DNA of 16,921 bases from Aliitabrizicola sp031425325 (GCA_031425325.1 JANPJD010000026.1:1-16921); one strand, 5' to 3'; shown: positions 1 through 6,716, counted from the first letter of the stretch. Notes: generated by a model from the letters alone, not told the origin. Made by a program: numbers and translations.

Positions 1-270
1 CATTTCTTGGTCGAGCGCGAAGACGGGCTCAAGATCGGCTTCACCCAGATCGCGGGTCTGGTCGCCCGGCGAATCATGTCGTTCGTGCGCGAAGGCGATG
101 TGGTCGAGGCCGGCCAGCGCGTGGGCCTGATCCGCTTCGGCAGCCGGGTCGACGTCTATCTGCCCGCCGGGACGGTGCCACGAGTCCTGCTAGGCCAGCG
201 CTCGATCGCGGGTGAGACGATCATCGGCGAAGTTGGCGGCGATCCGCGGTTGACGGGCGTCAGCCAGTGA
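1..270 (+). CDS. psd: Phosphatidylserine decarboxylase, C-terminal part (gene runs off left edge)
   Basis: This enzyme decarboxylates phosphatidylserine to phosphatidylethanolamine at the inner membrane. The reading frame is open from base 1 and stops at 268-270, so only the last 89 residues or so are present. The self-cleavage site is visible as Phe-Gly-Ser-Arg followed by VDVYLP; the Ser codon is at 142-144. In this family the chain breaks between Gly and Ser, and the Ser becomes the pyruvoyl cofactor of the small alpha chain. The GSR form rather than GST is typical of the short, soluble-looking 'Psd-related' type common in alphaproteobacteria. Its TGA overlaps the GTG start of pssA, so the two phospholipid genes are translationally coupled and catalyse successive steps. 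Identification is firm; the N-terminal length cannot be judged. Confidence 0.93.
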   Translation, partial: HFLVEREDGLKIGFTQIAGLVARRIMSFVREGDVVEAGQRVGLIRFGSRVDVYLPAGTVPRVLLGQRSIAGETIIGEVGGDPRLTGVSQ

Positions 271-1028
271 CGAATGACGGGGGCGAGCAACGCGGGATTT
301 CGCTGCGGGCGTTCATCCCCAATGCGGTCACCGTCCTCGCTCTGTGCGCCGGTCTGACCGGCATCCGCTACGCCTTCGCCCAGGATTGGGAGAAAGCGAT
401 GATCGCGATCTTGGTGGCGGGGATCCTCGACGGGCTTGACGGGCGGATCGCGCGGATGCTCAAAGCCAATAGCAAGTTCGGCGCGGAGCTCGACAGCCTG
501 TGCGACAATATCGGCTTCGGCACCGCACCGGCGTTGATCCTGTTCCAATTCTCGCTAAGCGACGCGCCGCGCTTTGGCTGGACGGTCGCGTTGGCACTGG
601 CAGTGGCCTGCGCGTTGCGGCTGGCGCGGTTCAACGCGCGGATCGACGCCGACTTCCAGCCGCACAAGGCCGCTGGCTTCAATACCGGGGTTCCGGCGCC
701 GGCCGGGGCGGGGCTGGCATTCGCGCCGGTCTATCTGTGGCTGCTGACCGGCGATGCGATATTCACCGACTGGCGGCTGGTGATGCCGTGGACCCTGTTT
801 GTGGCGGTGCTGATGATCTCGGCGATCCCGACCTTCAGCTGGACCAGCATCCGGATTCGCCGAAGCTGGCGGGTGGTCGGCCTTGCCGGTGTTGCCGTGC
901 TCGCCGCGGCGCTGATCAACGAACCCTGGCTGACCTTGCTGGTGACGTCCTTCGCCTATCTGGCGAGCGTGCCGTTCAGCCTGTTGGCCTATTCCAAGGT
1001 CAAGCGGCGGCGCGCAGTCGCGGCGTAG
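267..1028 (+). CDS. pssA: CDP-diacylglycerol--serine O-phosphatidyltransferase
   Basis: PssA makes phosphatidylserine from CDP-diacylglycerol and serine, supplying the substrate of the upstream decarboxylase. The 253-residue protein carries the complete CDP-alcohol phosphotransferase signature D-x2-DG-x2-AR-x8-G-x3-D-x3-D at about residues 55-80, with metal-binding Asp55, Asp58, Asp76 and Asp80 all present. Several hydrophobic helices surround it (about 19-35, 43-54, 108-120, 141-160, 170-190 and 200-235), as expected for an integral inner-membrane protein. The start is GTG at 267, overlapping the psd stop codon, and no other nearby start fits the conserved N-terminal region better. The C-terminus is short and basic (KVKRRR). 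The 3' end overlaps the convergent small gene by 29 bp. Confidence 0.95.
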   Translation: MTNDGGEQRGISLRAFIPNAVTVLALCAGLTGIRYAFAQDWEKAMIAILVAGILDGLDGRIARMLKANSKFGAELDSLCDNIGFGTAPALILFQFSLSDAPRFGWTVALALAVACALRLARFNARIDADFQPHKAAGFNTGVPAPAGAGLAFAPVYLWLLTGDAIFTDWRLVMPWTLFVAVLMISAIPTFSWTSIRIRRSWRVVGLAGVAVLAAALINEPWLTLLVTSFAYLASVPFSLLAYSKVKRRRAVAA

Positions 1029-1227
1029 CGCGGACGACCTTGGCCCGGGCGATGGAGCGCAGCGGATAGCGAATGCGGAAGGTCGCGGTCTGCACCGGCA
1101 CCCGGATCGACTGGCCCTTGAGGGCGGCGAGGATCTTCCCGCCGCTCTGCTGAAGGGTCGCCGCGGTCACGACAACGAGCAGCCACATGGTGGCGAGGAA
1201 GATGAGGGTAGCGAGTGCAGCGATCAT
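1000..1227 (-). CDS. Small single-pass membrane protein of unknown function
   Basis: I do not recognise a named family. The start chosen is the ATG at 1227, because an AAGGA ribosome-binding site lies about nine bases upstream; a longer in-frame version from 1293 has no such support and adds a non-conserved-looking stretch. The resulting 75-residue protein has one clear transmembrane segment at about residues 4-24 (MIAALATLIFLATMWLLVVV), then a basic, Arg-rich cytoplasmic-type tail ending in Arg/Ala residues. It is convergent to pssA and overlaps its end by 29 bp, and is divergent from rpsB. A good ribosome-binding site, the transmembrane helix and a sensible position between two genes favour a real gene. 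The GC-rich tail could partly be a shadow of pssA. Confidence 0.6.
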   Translation of the reverse strand: MIAALATLIFLATMWLLVVVTAATLQQSGGKILAALKGQSIRVPVQTATFRIRYPLRSIARAKVVRATPRLRAAA

Positions 1228-1368
1228 GGCATCACGTCCTTGGTTTGACGGCTGAACCATCGTGGACCCGTTTCGTTCCATTTTGAGACACAAGCCGTGG
1301 TTGGACGAGCGAATGTTCCTGTTTTGTTCTGACTTGTCAAGCGGGCGCGTTTGCCATGGCCCAACCCC

Positions 1369-1397
1369 TTGAAATGACGCGGCGCTTGAGCTAGTGG
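1369..1397 (+). promoter_or_regulatory. Probable promoter of rpsB-tsf
   Basis: A TTGAAA -35-like hexamer at 1369-1374 and a TAGTGG -10-like hexamer at 1392-1397 are separated by exactly 17 bases. Transcription would start near 1404, giving a leader of about 87 bases that contains the hairpin described next. The -10 match to the E. coli consensus is weak, but alphaproteobacterial housekeeping promoters often depart from it. Assigned by inspection only. Confidence 0.45.
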
Positions 1398-1412
1398 CCC
1401 GCGCATCCCGCA

Positions 1413-1463
1413 GATGGAACTGACATAAACCGGTTCCGGCCTTTGGCTGGTTCTAGTTCCATC
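1413..1463 (+). promoter_or_regulatory. Structured rpsB leader, candidate S2 autoregulatory element
   Basis: The sequence GATGGAACT at 1413-1421 pairs perfectly with AGTTCCATC at 1455-1463. Inside it AACCGG (1428-1433) pairs with CTGGTT (1447-1452) with one G-U pair. This makes a two-part stem with a short asymmetric internal loop and a GGCC-rich apex. It ends 27 bases before the rpsB ATG, just ahead of the purine-rich ribosome-binding region. In enterobacteria ribosomal protein S2 represses its own mRNA through a 5' leader; a similar role here is inferred from position and structure. It is too far from a T-run to be a terminator. Confidence 0.55.
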
Positions 1464-1490
1464 GAGGAAGAAACCGGAAGGAGAAGACCT

Positions 1491-2246
1491 ATGGCGAGCA
1501 CGCTCGTCACCATGCAGCAATTGCTCGAAGCCGGAGCCCACTTCGGCCACCAGACCCACCGCTGGAACCCCAAGATGAAGCCGTATATTTTCGGCGACCG
1601 CAATGGGGTCCACATCATCGATCTGTCGCAGTCGGTGCCGTTGTTCGCGCGCGCCCTTGACTTCGTCCAGTCGACAGTCGCCCGCGGCGGCAAGGTGCTG
1701 TTCGTCGGCACCAAGCGCCAGGCACAGGATGCGATCGCCGATGCCGCCGCCCAGAGCGGCCAGCATTTCGTCAACCATCGCTGGCTCGGCGGCATGCTGA
1801 CCAACTGGAAGACCATTTCCAACTCGATCAAGCGGCTGAAGACGCTTGAGGAGCAGCTCGGCGGCGAAACCGCGGGCCTGACCAAGAAGGAAGTGCTCCA
1901 GCTGACCCGCGAGCGCGACAAGCTCGAAAAGAGCCTTGGCGGCATCCGCGATCTGGGCGGTCTGCCCGACGTCATGTTCGTCATCGACACCAACAAGGAA
2001 GAGCTGGCGATCAAGGAAGCCAACGTGCTCGGCATTCCGGTCATTGCGGTGCTTGATTCCAATTCGGACCCGAGCGGCATCGCTTTCCCGGTTCCGGGCA
2101 ATGACGACGCCAGCCGCGCCATCCGCCTTTATTGCGAAGCGGTCGCGACCGCGGTCGCCGAAGGCCGCGCCGGCAATGCCCAGGCGCGTGGCCAGGACGT
2201 CGGCGAAATGGCCGAGCCTCCGGTCGAGGCCGCGCTCGAGGCTTAA
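1491..2246 (+). CDS. rpsB: 30S ribosomal protein S2
   Basis: S2 is a structural protein of the small ribosomal subunit and helps dock protein S1. The start at 1491 is chosen because a strong AAGGAGAAG ribosome-binding site sits just upstream and the protein then begins MASTLVTMQQLLEAGAHFGH, the classic S2 opening. Other conserved blocks include HRWNPKMKPYI, FVGTKRQAQDAI, FVNHRWLGGMLTNWKTI and the C-terminal VIAVLDSNSDPSGI. At 251 residues it is close to the E. coli length, with a slightly longer acidic tail. It is followed by tsf after 124 bp in the usual order, and both are probably transcribed from the promoter near 1369-1397. Confidence 0.98.
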   Translation: MASTLVTMQQLLEAGAHFGHQTHRWNPKMKPYIFGDRNGVHIIDLSQSVPLFARALDFVQSTVARGGKVLFVGTKRQAQDAIADAAAQSGQHFVNHRWLGGMLTNWKTISNSIKRLKTLEEQLGGETAGLTKKEVLQLTRERDKLEKSLGGIRDLGGLPDVMFVIDTNKEELAIKEANVLGIPVIAVLDSNSDPSGIAFPVPGNDDASRAIRLYCEAVATAVAEGRAGNAQARGQDVGEMAEPPVEAALEA

Positions 2247-2255
2247 CTTTCCTCT

Positions 2256-2351
2256 CCTCCCGCTCGCGGGAGGGGATCGAGGGCTGGGCCTGTAATTTCA
2301 GGCCTCGACCCCCACATACTCACCCCCAGCCCCTCCCGCACGCGGGAGGGG
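2256..2351 (+). repeat. Cluster of three GC-rich hairpins between rpsB and tsf (REP/BIME-like)
   Basis: Two copies of a related palindrome flank a third. The first, 2256-2273, has arms CCTCCCGC and GCGGGAGG with a 2-base loop. The last, 2330-2351, has arms CCCCTCCCGC and GCGGGAGGGG with a 2-base loop. Between them GGCCTG (2287-2292) and CAGGCC (2299-2304) form a 6-bp stem around an AT-rich loop. The repeated CCTCCCGC core matches the kind of short dispersed palindrome common between alphaproteobacterial genes. None is followed by a T-run, so termination is not expected. They may adjust the rpsB/tsf mRNA ratio or stability (inference). Confidence 0.7.
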
Positions 2352-2370
2352 GGTTCGAAGGATTGAAACT

Positions 2371-3276
2371 ATGGCTGAGATCACGGCTGCTTCCGTGAAG
2401 GAACTGCGCGAGCGCACCGGCGCCGGCATGATGGATTGCAAGAAGGCGCTGGCCGAAAACAACGGCGAGATGGAAGCCTCGATCGACTGGCTTCGCGCCA
2501 AGGGCTTGTCGTCGGCCGCCAAAAAGGCCGGCCGCACCGCCGCTGAAGGCCTTGTCGGCGCCGCCGTCGCGGACAAGAAGGGGGCGTTGGTCGAAGTGAA
2601 TTCGGAAACCGATTTCGTCGCCAAGAACGAGCAGTTCCAGGCGTTCGTCCGCGACGTCGCGGGTCTGGTGCTGACCAACGGCGAAGACGTCGACGCGCTC
2701 AAGACCGCTACCTATCCCGGCGGCGGCACGGTCGAAGAAAAACTGACCGACAACATCGCCACGATCGGCGAGAACCAGTCGCTGCGCCGCGCCGCGGTGC
2801 TCGAGGTCGAGCAAGGCGTGGTGGTCAGCTACGTCCACAATGCCGCGGCCCCCAACATGGGCAAGATCGGCGTTCTGGTTGCGCTCGAAAGCGCAGCGCC
2901 AGCCGATGCGCTGACCGCGCTTGGCAAGCAGTTGGCGATGCATATTGCCGCCGCCAATCCGCTGGCACTCGATGAAACCGGTCTCGACCCGGCGCTGGTC
3001 GAGCGCGAGCGTCATGTCCTGACGGAGAAGGCGCGCGAATCCGGCAAGCCCGAGGCGATGCTCGAGAAGATCGTGCAGGGGCAGATGGCGAAGTTCTTCG
3101 CCGAAGTCACTCTGCTTGGTCAGAAATTCGCGATGAACACCGACATCACCGTGGCGCAGGCTGCCAAGGAGGCGGGCGTCGAGGTGGTGGGCTTCGTCCG
3201 CATGGCCGTAGGCGAAGGCATCGAGAAAGAGAAAGAGGACTTTGCCGCCGAGGTGGCAAAAACCCTCGCGGGCTGA
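2371..3276 (+). CDS. tsf: Elongation factor Ts
   Basis: EF-Ts exchanges GDP for GTP on EF-Tu during translation. The 301-residue protein has an N-terminal UBA-like region with the diagnostic TGAGMMDCKKAL at residues 16-27, the second signature EVNSETDFVAKN at about residues 72-83, and two further core subdomains ending in a conserved Lys/Glu-rich tail. Length is normal for alphaproteobacteria. The start ATG at 2371 gives MAEITAASVKELRERTGAGM as expected; a purine-rich GAAGGATTGAA sits directly upstream. It is the last gene of the core segment. In most relatives pyrH follows, but here it does not. Confidence 0.98.
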   Translation: MAEITAASVKELRERTGAGMMDCKKALAENNGEMEASIDWLRAKGLSSAAKKAGRTAAEGLVGAAVADKKGALVEVNSETDFVAKNEQFQAFVRDVAGLVLTNGEDVDALKTATYPGGGTVEEKLTDNIATIGENQSLRRAAVLEVEQGVVVSYVHNAAAPNMGKIGVLVALESAAPADALTALGKQLAMHIAAANPLALDETGLDPALVERERHVLTEKARESGKPEAMLEKIVQGQMAKFFAEVTLLGQKFAMNTDITVAQAAKEAGVEVVGFVRMAVGEGIEKEKEDFAAEVAKTLAG

Positions 3277-3277
3277 T

Positions 3278-3328
3278 CCCTTTCGGTTCGAGGATCTGAA
3301 ACAGTGCGCCTCGAAAGGGCGCACTGTT
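3278..3328 (+). terminator. Terminator hairpin after tsf, with a possible competing helix
   Basis: An 11-bp perfect stem is formed by AACAGTGCGCC (3300-3310) and GGCGCACTGTT (3318-3328) around a 7-base loop. It is followed by a weak T-containing tract. A second pairing is possible: CCTCGAAAGGG at 3309-3319, which includes the loop, can pair with bases 3278-3293 (CCCTT...TCGAGG) with a 5-base bulge. The two structures cannot both form fully, which resembles a terminator/antiterminator arrangement. The hairpin itself is clear from sequence; regulation is inference. Confidence 0.7.
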
Positions 3329-3377
3329 GTCGTTTGGGGGATGACACATGGGCACGACGGTCGGGCAGGGGGCGGGC

Positions 3378-4547
3378 ATGGCCGATGTGGTCGTCATCGG
3401 CGGCGGGGTCATGGGCTCGTCGGTCGCCTACTGGCTGACACGGCAGTCTCCCGGCCTGTCGGTGCTGGTCGTGGAACGCGATCCGACCTATGCTCGTGCG
3501 GCGACGGCGCTGTCGGTCGCCTCGATCCGCCAGCAGTTCTCGACCCGCGTGAACGTCTCGATCTCGCGCTTCGGCATCGAGTTCATCCGGGATTTCCAGA
3601 CTCATCTGGGGCATGACGTCGGCATCCCCTCGCTTGGGCTGCGCGAGAACGGCTATCTCTTCCTCGCTTCGACCGCCGGGGGGGCGGCGACGATGGTCGA
3701 CCTTGCGGCGATGCAGCGCAGCCTGGGTGCAGCGACCGAGGTGCTGACCCCCGGGGAGGTCGCGCGGCGCTTTCCCTGGATCGAGACCTCGGACCTGAGC
3801 GCCGCCTCATTCGGGCCGCGCGACGAGGGATGGTTCGACAACATGGGCCTGCTTTCGGGCTTCAAGGCAGCGGCCAAGGCGCAGGGTGCGCGCTTTGCCA
3901 CCGACGAGGCCGTGGGGTTCGAGATGAGGGCAGGGCGCATAGAGGCCGTGACGCTGCGGGGCACGGGACGCATCGCCTGCGGCGCGGCAGTGGCCGCCGT
4001 CGGCACGCGCGCGGCCGCAGTCTGCGGTTGGGCTGGCCTGACCCTCCCGGTCGAGCCGCGCAAGCGGACCGTTTTCGTGATCGACGCCCCGAACGCCCGC
4101 CACCCCGACGCACCGCTGCTCATCGACCGGGGGTTCTATCTTCGCCCCGAGGACCGCCACTGGATCACAGCCACCGTTCCAGACGAGGACTTAGGCTGTG
4201 AGATCAGCGACTTCGAGCCGGACCTTGATCTGTTCCAAGAGATAATCTGGCCGCAGCTTTATGCCCGCGCGCCCGGATTCGATGCCGTCAAGGTCGTGCG
4301 CCACTGGGTTGGGCAGTACGATTACAACAGGCTCGACCAGAACGCGATCCTCGGGCCGCACCCGGATGTGCCGAACCTGCATCTGATGACGGGCTTCTCG
4401 GGACATGGGCTGCAGCAGGCCCCGGCAGTCGGGCGGGGCGTAGCCGAGATGATCCTGACGGGCGGTTGGCAGACGCTCGATCTGTCGGACCTTGGCGTTG
4501 CGCGGGTGCTCGAAGGGCGGCCATTCCTTGAGACTGCGGTCGTCTGA
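3378..4547 (+). CDS. FAD-dependent oxidoreductase of the DAO (D-amino-acid/sarcosine oxidase-like) family
   Basis: This is predicted to be a flavoenzyme oxidising a secondary amine, amino acid or related compound; the substrate is unknown. The N-terminus has the dinucleotide-binding Rossmann motif VVVIGGGVMGSSVAYWL (residues 4-20), followed by an acidic strand end (VVERDPTYARAAT) where FAD ribose is usually bound. The C-terminal region contains HLMTGFSGHGLQQAP, typical of the second FAD-contact block in the sarcosine oxidase/FOXRED1-like group. I prefer the ATG at 3378 (389 residues), which places the Rossmann strand at the very N-terminus and has AGGGGG five bases upstream; the ATG at 3348 also has a GGGGGA site and would add ten residues. 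It stops one base before the convergent epimerase gene ends. It is the first gene after the core segment. Confidence 0.85.
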   Translation: MADVVVIGGGVMGSSVAYWLTRQSPGLSVLVVERDPTYARAATALSVASIRQQFSTRVNVSISRFGIEFIRDFQTHLGHDVGIPSLGLRENGYLFLASTAGGAATMVDLAAMQRSLGAATEVLTPGEVARRFPWIETSDLSAASFGPRDEGWFDNMGLLSGFKAAAKAQGARFATDEAVGFEMRAGRIEAVTLRGTGRIACGAAVAAVGTRAAAVCGWAGLTLPVEPRKRTVFVIDAPNARHPDAPLLIDRGFYLRPEDRHWITATVPDEDLGCEISDFEPDLDLFQEIIWPQLYARAPGFDAVKVVRHWVGQYDYNRLDQNAILGPHPDVPNLHLMTGFSGHGLQQAPAVGRGVAEMILTGGWQTLDLSDLGVARVLEGRPFLETAVV

Positions 4548-4548
4548 C

Positions 4549-5223
4549 TTAGCGGCAGGCTGCAAGAAGTTCGGTGAGGTTCGTGGCATAAACCTCTGGC
4601 TTTTCGACTGAACCACCCGTGAAGACTCCCGATCCCGCAACCAGGATGTCCGCACCGGCCCGTGCGATGCGCGCAGCGGTGCCAAGGTTCACACCGCCGT
4701 CGACCTCGATCAGGATGTCTCGTCCGGCGGTCATGGCGCGCAGCGCCTCGATCTTGGCGAGCTGGCTTTCGATGAAGGTCTGTCCGCCGAACCCGGGATT
4801 GACGCCCATCACACAAATCAGGTCCACGAGGTCAAGAAGATGCGGCACGGCCTCGACGGGTGTGCCTGGATTGATCGCGAGGCCGGCCTTTTTGCCTGCA
4901 GAGCGAATGGCTTGCAGGCTGCGGTGGATGTGCGGTCCGGCTTCAAGATGGACCGTGATCACATCGGCACCGGCCGCCGCGAACGCCTCGATGAACGGAT
5001 CGGCGGGCGCGATCATCAGATGCACGTCCATGAACGTGCGGATATGCGGACGCAAGGCAGCGCACATGCCCGGGCCGAAGGTCAGGTTCGGCACGAAATG
5101 CCCGTCCATGACGTCGACGTGAATCCATTCGGCCCCGGCATCCTCGACGGCACGGACCTCGGCGCCGAGGTTTGCGAAGTCGGCGGACAGGATGGAGGGG
5201 GCGATACGGATGGGGCGGCTCAT
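4549..5223 (-). CDS. rpe: Ribulose-phosphate 3-epimerase family enzyme (Rpe or AlsE type)
   Basis: The family inverts carbon 3 of a ketose phosphate, interconverting D-ribulose 5-phosphate and D-xylulose 5-phosphate, or in the AlsE branch D-allulose 6-phosphate and D-fructose 6-phosphate. The 224-residue TIM barrel is full length. Metal-binding residues are visible as His35 and Asp37 (HVDVMDGHFVPN), His68 (MDVHLM) and Asp175 (EVDGG). The MGVNPGFGGQ phosphate loop is at 139-148 and AGSGVF is at 196-201. It is the last gene of the minus-strand sugar cluster, 117 bp after the kinase. A core-metabolism copy presumably exists elsewhere, so this accessory copy may serve the imported sugar. Family is certain; the exact substrate is not. 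Confidence 0.93.
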   Translation of the reverse strand: MSRPIRIAPSILSADFANLGAEVRAVEDAGAEWIHVDVMDGHFVPNLTFGPGMCAALRPHIRTFMDVHLMIAPADPFIEAFAAAGADVITVHLEAGPHIHRSLQAIRSAGKKAGLAINPGTPVEAVPHLLDLVDLICVMGVNPGFGGQTFIESQLAKIEALRAMTAGRDILIEVDGGVNLGTAARIARAGADILVAGSGVFTGGSVEKPEVYATNLTELLAACR

Positions 5224-5294
5224 CTGGCGATCCGGCTAAGGTGCGATATGCTTATGCGACGCTAGGGCCAGCGGAAAGACCCATCGGACAGATC

Positions 5295-5313
5295 CAGTAT
5301 ATACATAATACTG
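5295..5313. promoter_or_regulatory. AT-rich palindrome upstream of the epimerase gene
   Basis: CAGTAT (5295-5300) and ATACTG (5308-5313) form a perfect inverted repeat around a 7-base AT-only-plus-C spacer. It lies in the 117-bp gap between the kinase stop and the epimerase start, in an unusually AT-rich patch. It could be an operator or internal promoter for the epimerase. It is not the same as the CATG-centred motif found elsewhere in the locus. Confidence 0.4.
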
Positions 5314-5340
5314 CTTATCGGACCAGACCAGGGGGTAACC

Positions 5341-6267
5341 CTAAGCCCCCGTACCGATCAGCGCCTCGATCTCGCTCCGGGACGGCATCGAAGGCGCTGT
5401 GCCCGCCCGCGTGACCGAGATGCTGGCCGTCGCACAGCCGTAACGTACCGCCTCGACCGGCGGCAGCCCGCGGGCGAGCGCCGAGGCGAAGCCGCCCGTG
5501 AAGGCGTCACCGGCTCCGGTCGTTTCAACCACCGGTCCGGCGGCGAAGACCGGGACGTGCACTGTCGTCGTGCCGTCGTGAAAGAGCGCACCCTGAGCGC
5601 CGAGCGTCACCACGACGGCACCGGCGCCTTGGGCGCGCAGCGCCTTTGCGGCGGCGAGCGCCTCGTCGGGCGTCGTGACCGGCAGGCCGGTCAGTGCCTC
5701 GGCCTCGCTTTCATTGGGGGTGACGTAATCGCAAAGCGCGATCATGCCGTCGGGCAGGTCGGCGGCAGGCGCGGGGTTCAGGATCGTGACCGCCCCCCCT
5801 GCCCGCGCGAGCGCCAACGCATGTTGCGCCGCCGGGATCGGCTGCTCGAGTTGGGTCACGAACACCGCCGCCCCGGCGATCAGGTCGGCATGGGCATCAA
5901 TGTCGGCCACCGAGATCTCGGCCGCAGCCCCCGGTGCCACGATGATCGCGTTGTTACCGGTCGCATGTTCAACGAAGATGTAGGCAGCACCCGTATAGCT
6001 GTCGGACTCGGTCACCGCCGGATGGACTCCGGCCTTGGCCCAGGTCGCCATCGCCATCCGGGCGAAGTCGTCGCGCCCCAGGCGTGTGATGATATGCGTC
6101 TCGGCCCCCGCCATGGCGGCGGCGACAGCCTGGTTCGAGCCTTTGCCCCCCGGCCCGAGCGCGAAGGACCGACCGAGGATCGTCTCGCCCATCTTCGGCT
6201 GCCGGTCGGCGCGATAGGAGGTGTCGGCGACAAAGACGCCAAGGATGACGACGCGGTTTCGGGTCAT
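5341..6267 (-). CDS. PfkB/ribokinase-family sugar kinase, divergent substrate site
   Basis: This is predicted to phosphorylate an imported sugar with ATP in the cytoplasm. The start at 6267 is chosen because its ATG overlaps the TGA of the upstream fucU gene (ATGA) and gives the normal family N-terminus, for 308 residues. The first PfkB signature is at about 38-47 (GPGGKGSNQA). The second is at 249-256 (TTGAGDAF), with catalytic base Asp254. The N-terminal sugar-contact motif, usually G-S-x-N-x-D in ribokinases, reads GVFVAD here: the Asp is kept but Asn is replaced by Val. That argues against a strict D-ribose kinase. It sits between a mutarotase and a pentulose/hexulose phosphate epimerase, so a ketose or deoxysugar substrate is plausible. 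Confidence 0.9.
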   Translation of the reverse strand: MTRNRVVILGVFVADTSYRADRQPKMGETILGRSFALGPGGKGSNQAVAAAMAGAETHIITRLGRDDFARMAMATWAKAGVHPAVTESDSYTGAAYIFVEHATGNNAIIVAPGAAAEISVADIDAHADLIAGAAVFVTQLEQPIPAAQHALALARAGGAVTILNPAPAADLPDGMIALCDYVTPNESEAEALTGLPVTTPDEALAAAKALRAQGAGAVVVTLGAQGALFHDGTTTVHVPVFAAGPVVETTGAGDAFTGGFASALARGLPPVEAVRYGCATASISVTRAGTAPSMPSRSEIEALIGTGA

Positions 6268-6716
6268 GCGTCGGGTCCGATCACGCCCTTGCGGAAGATG
6301 AAGCAACCGTAGAAGCGCCGCTCTCCGGTCTGGATCACGGCATAGGCCTGCTTCGCCTGCTCATAGAAGGCAAAGCGCTCGACCGAGATCATCGGGCGCG
6401 GCCGGCCCTCGGCGGCGTCGATGGCTGCCTGGACCTCGGTCTGGACGGGAGGGACTGTCGCGGGATCGCCAACAATCTCCATCCTCGCCGCAAAATCGTC
6501 CACGAATGTATCCAGCGGCAGAACGGACAGAACCGCTTGCGCCACCTGCCCCGCCGTCAGGTTCTCCATCCGCAAGAGCGTGCCGACGCGGGTCTGGGCG
6601 GCGATGCTGTCGGCGGGAAAGTTGGTGTCGGCGAGCACAAGCGTGTCGCCGTGGCCCATCGCGCGCAAGGTGTGCAGCACGTCGGCGTTCAGTCGGTTGT
6701 CGATGCCCTTGAGCAT
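6264..6716 (-). CDS. fucU: RbsD/FucU-family sugar mutarotase, copy 1
   Basis: FucU and RbsD enzymes speed interconversion of sugar anomers (L-fucose, or ribose pyranose and furanose). The 150-residue protein begins MLKGID and has the catalytic-loop LRAMGHGDTLVLAD block and the C-terminal RFAFYEQAKQAYAVIQTGE and YGCFIFRKGVI blocks. These match E. coli FucU (FAFYERA, TGE, YGN, KKGV) better than RbsD. The start ATG at 6716 has a GGAG site seven bases upstream. It lies 12 bp after the SGNH hydrolase gene and overlaps the kinase gene by four bases, so it is in the same operon. A second copy is at 15778-16218. Confidence 0.93.
   Translation of the reverse strand: MLKGIDNRLNADVLHTLRAMGHGDTLVLADTNFPADSIAAQTRVGTLLRMENLTAGQVAQAVLSVLPLDTFVDDFAARMEIVGDPATVPPVQTEVQAAIDAAEGRPRPMISVERFAFYEQAKQAYAVIQTGERRFYGCFIFRKGVIGPDA

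Noticed and set aside
2320..3324. Minus-strand open frame opposite tsf (334 codons)
   Set aside because: Antisense to a clear EF-Ts gene, no recognisable domain.
3277..3347. Attachment site or tRNA fragment at the core/accessory junction
   Set aside because: No tRNA-like fold and no direct repeat of this stretch was found elsewhere in the window; only the terminator hairpin is present.
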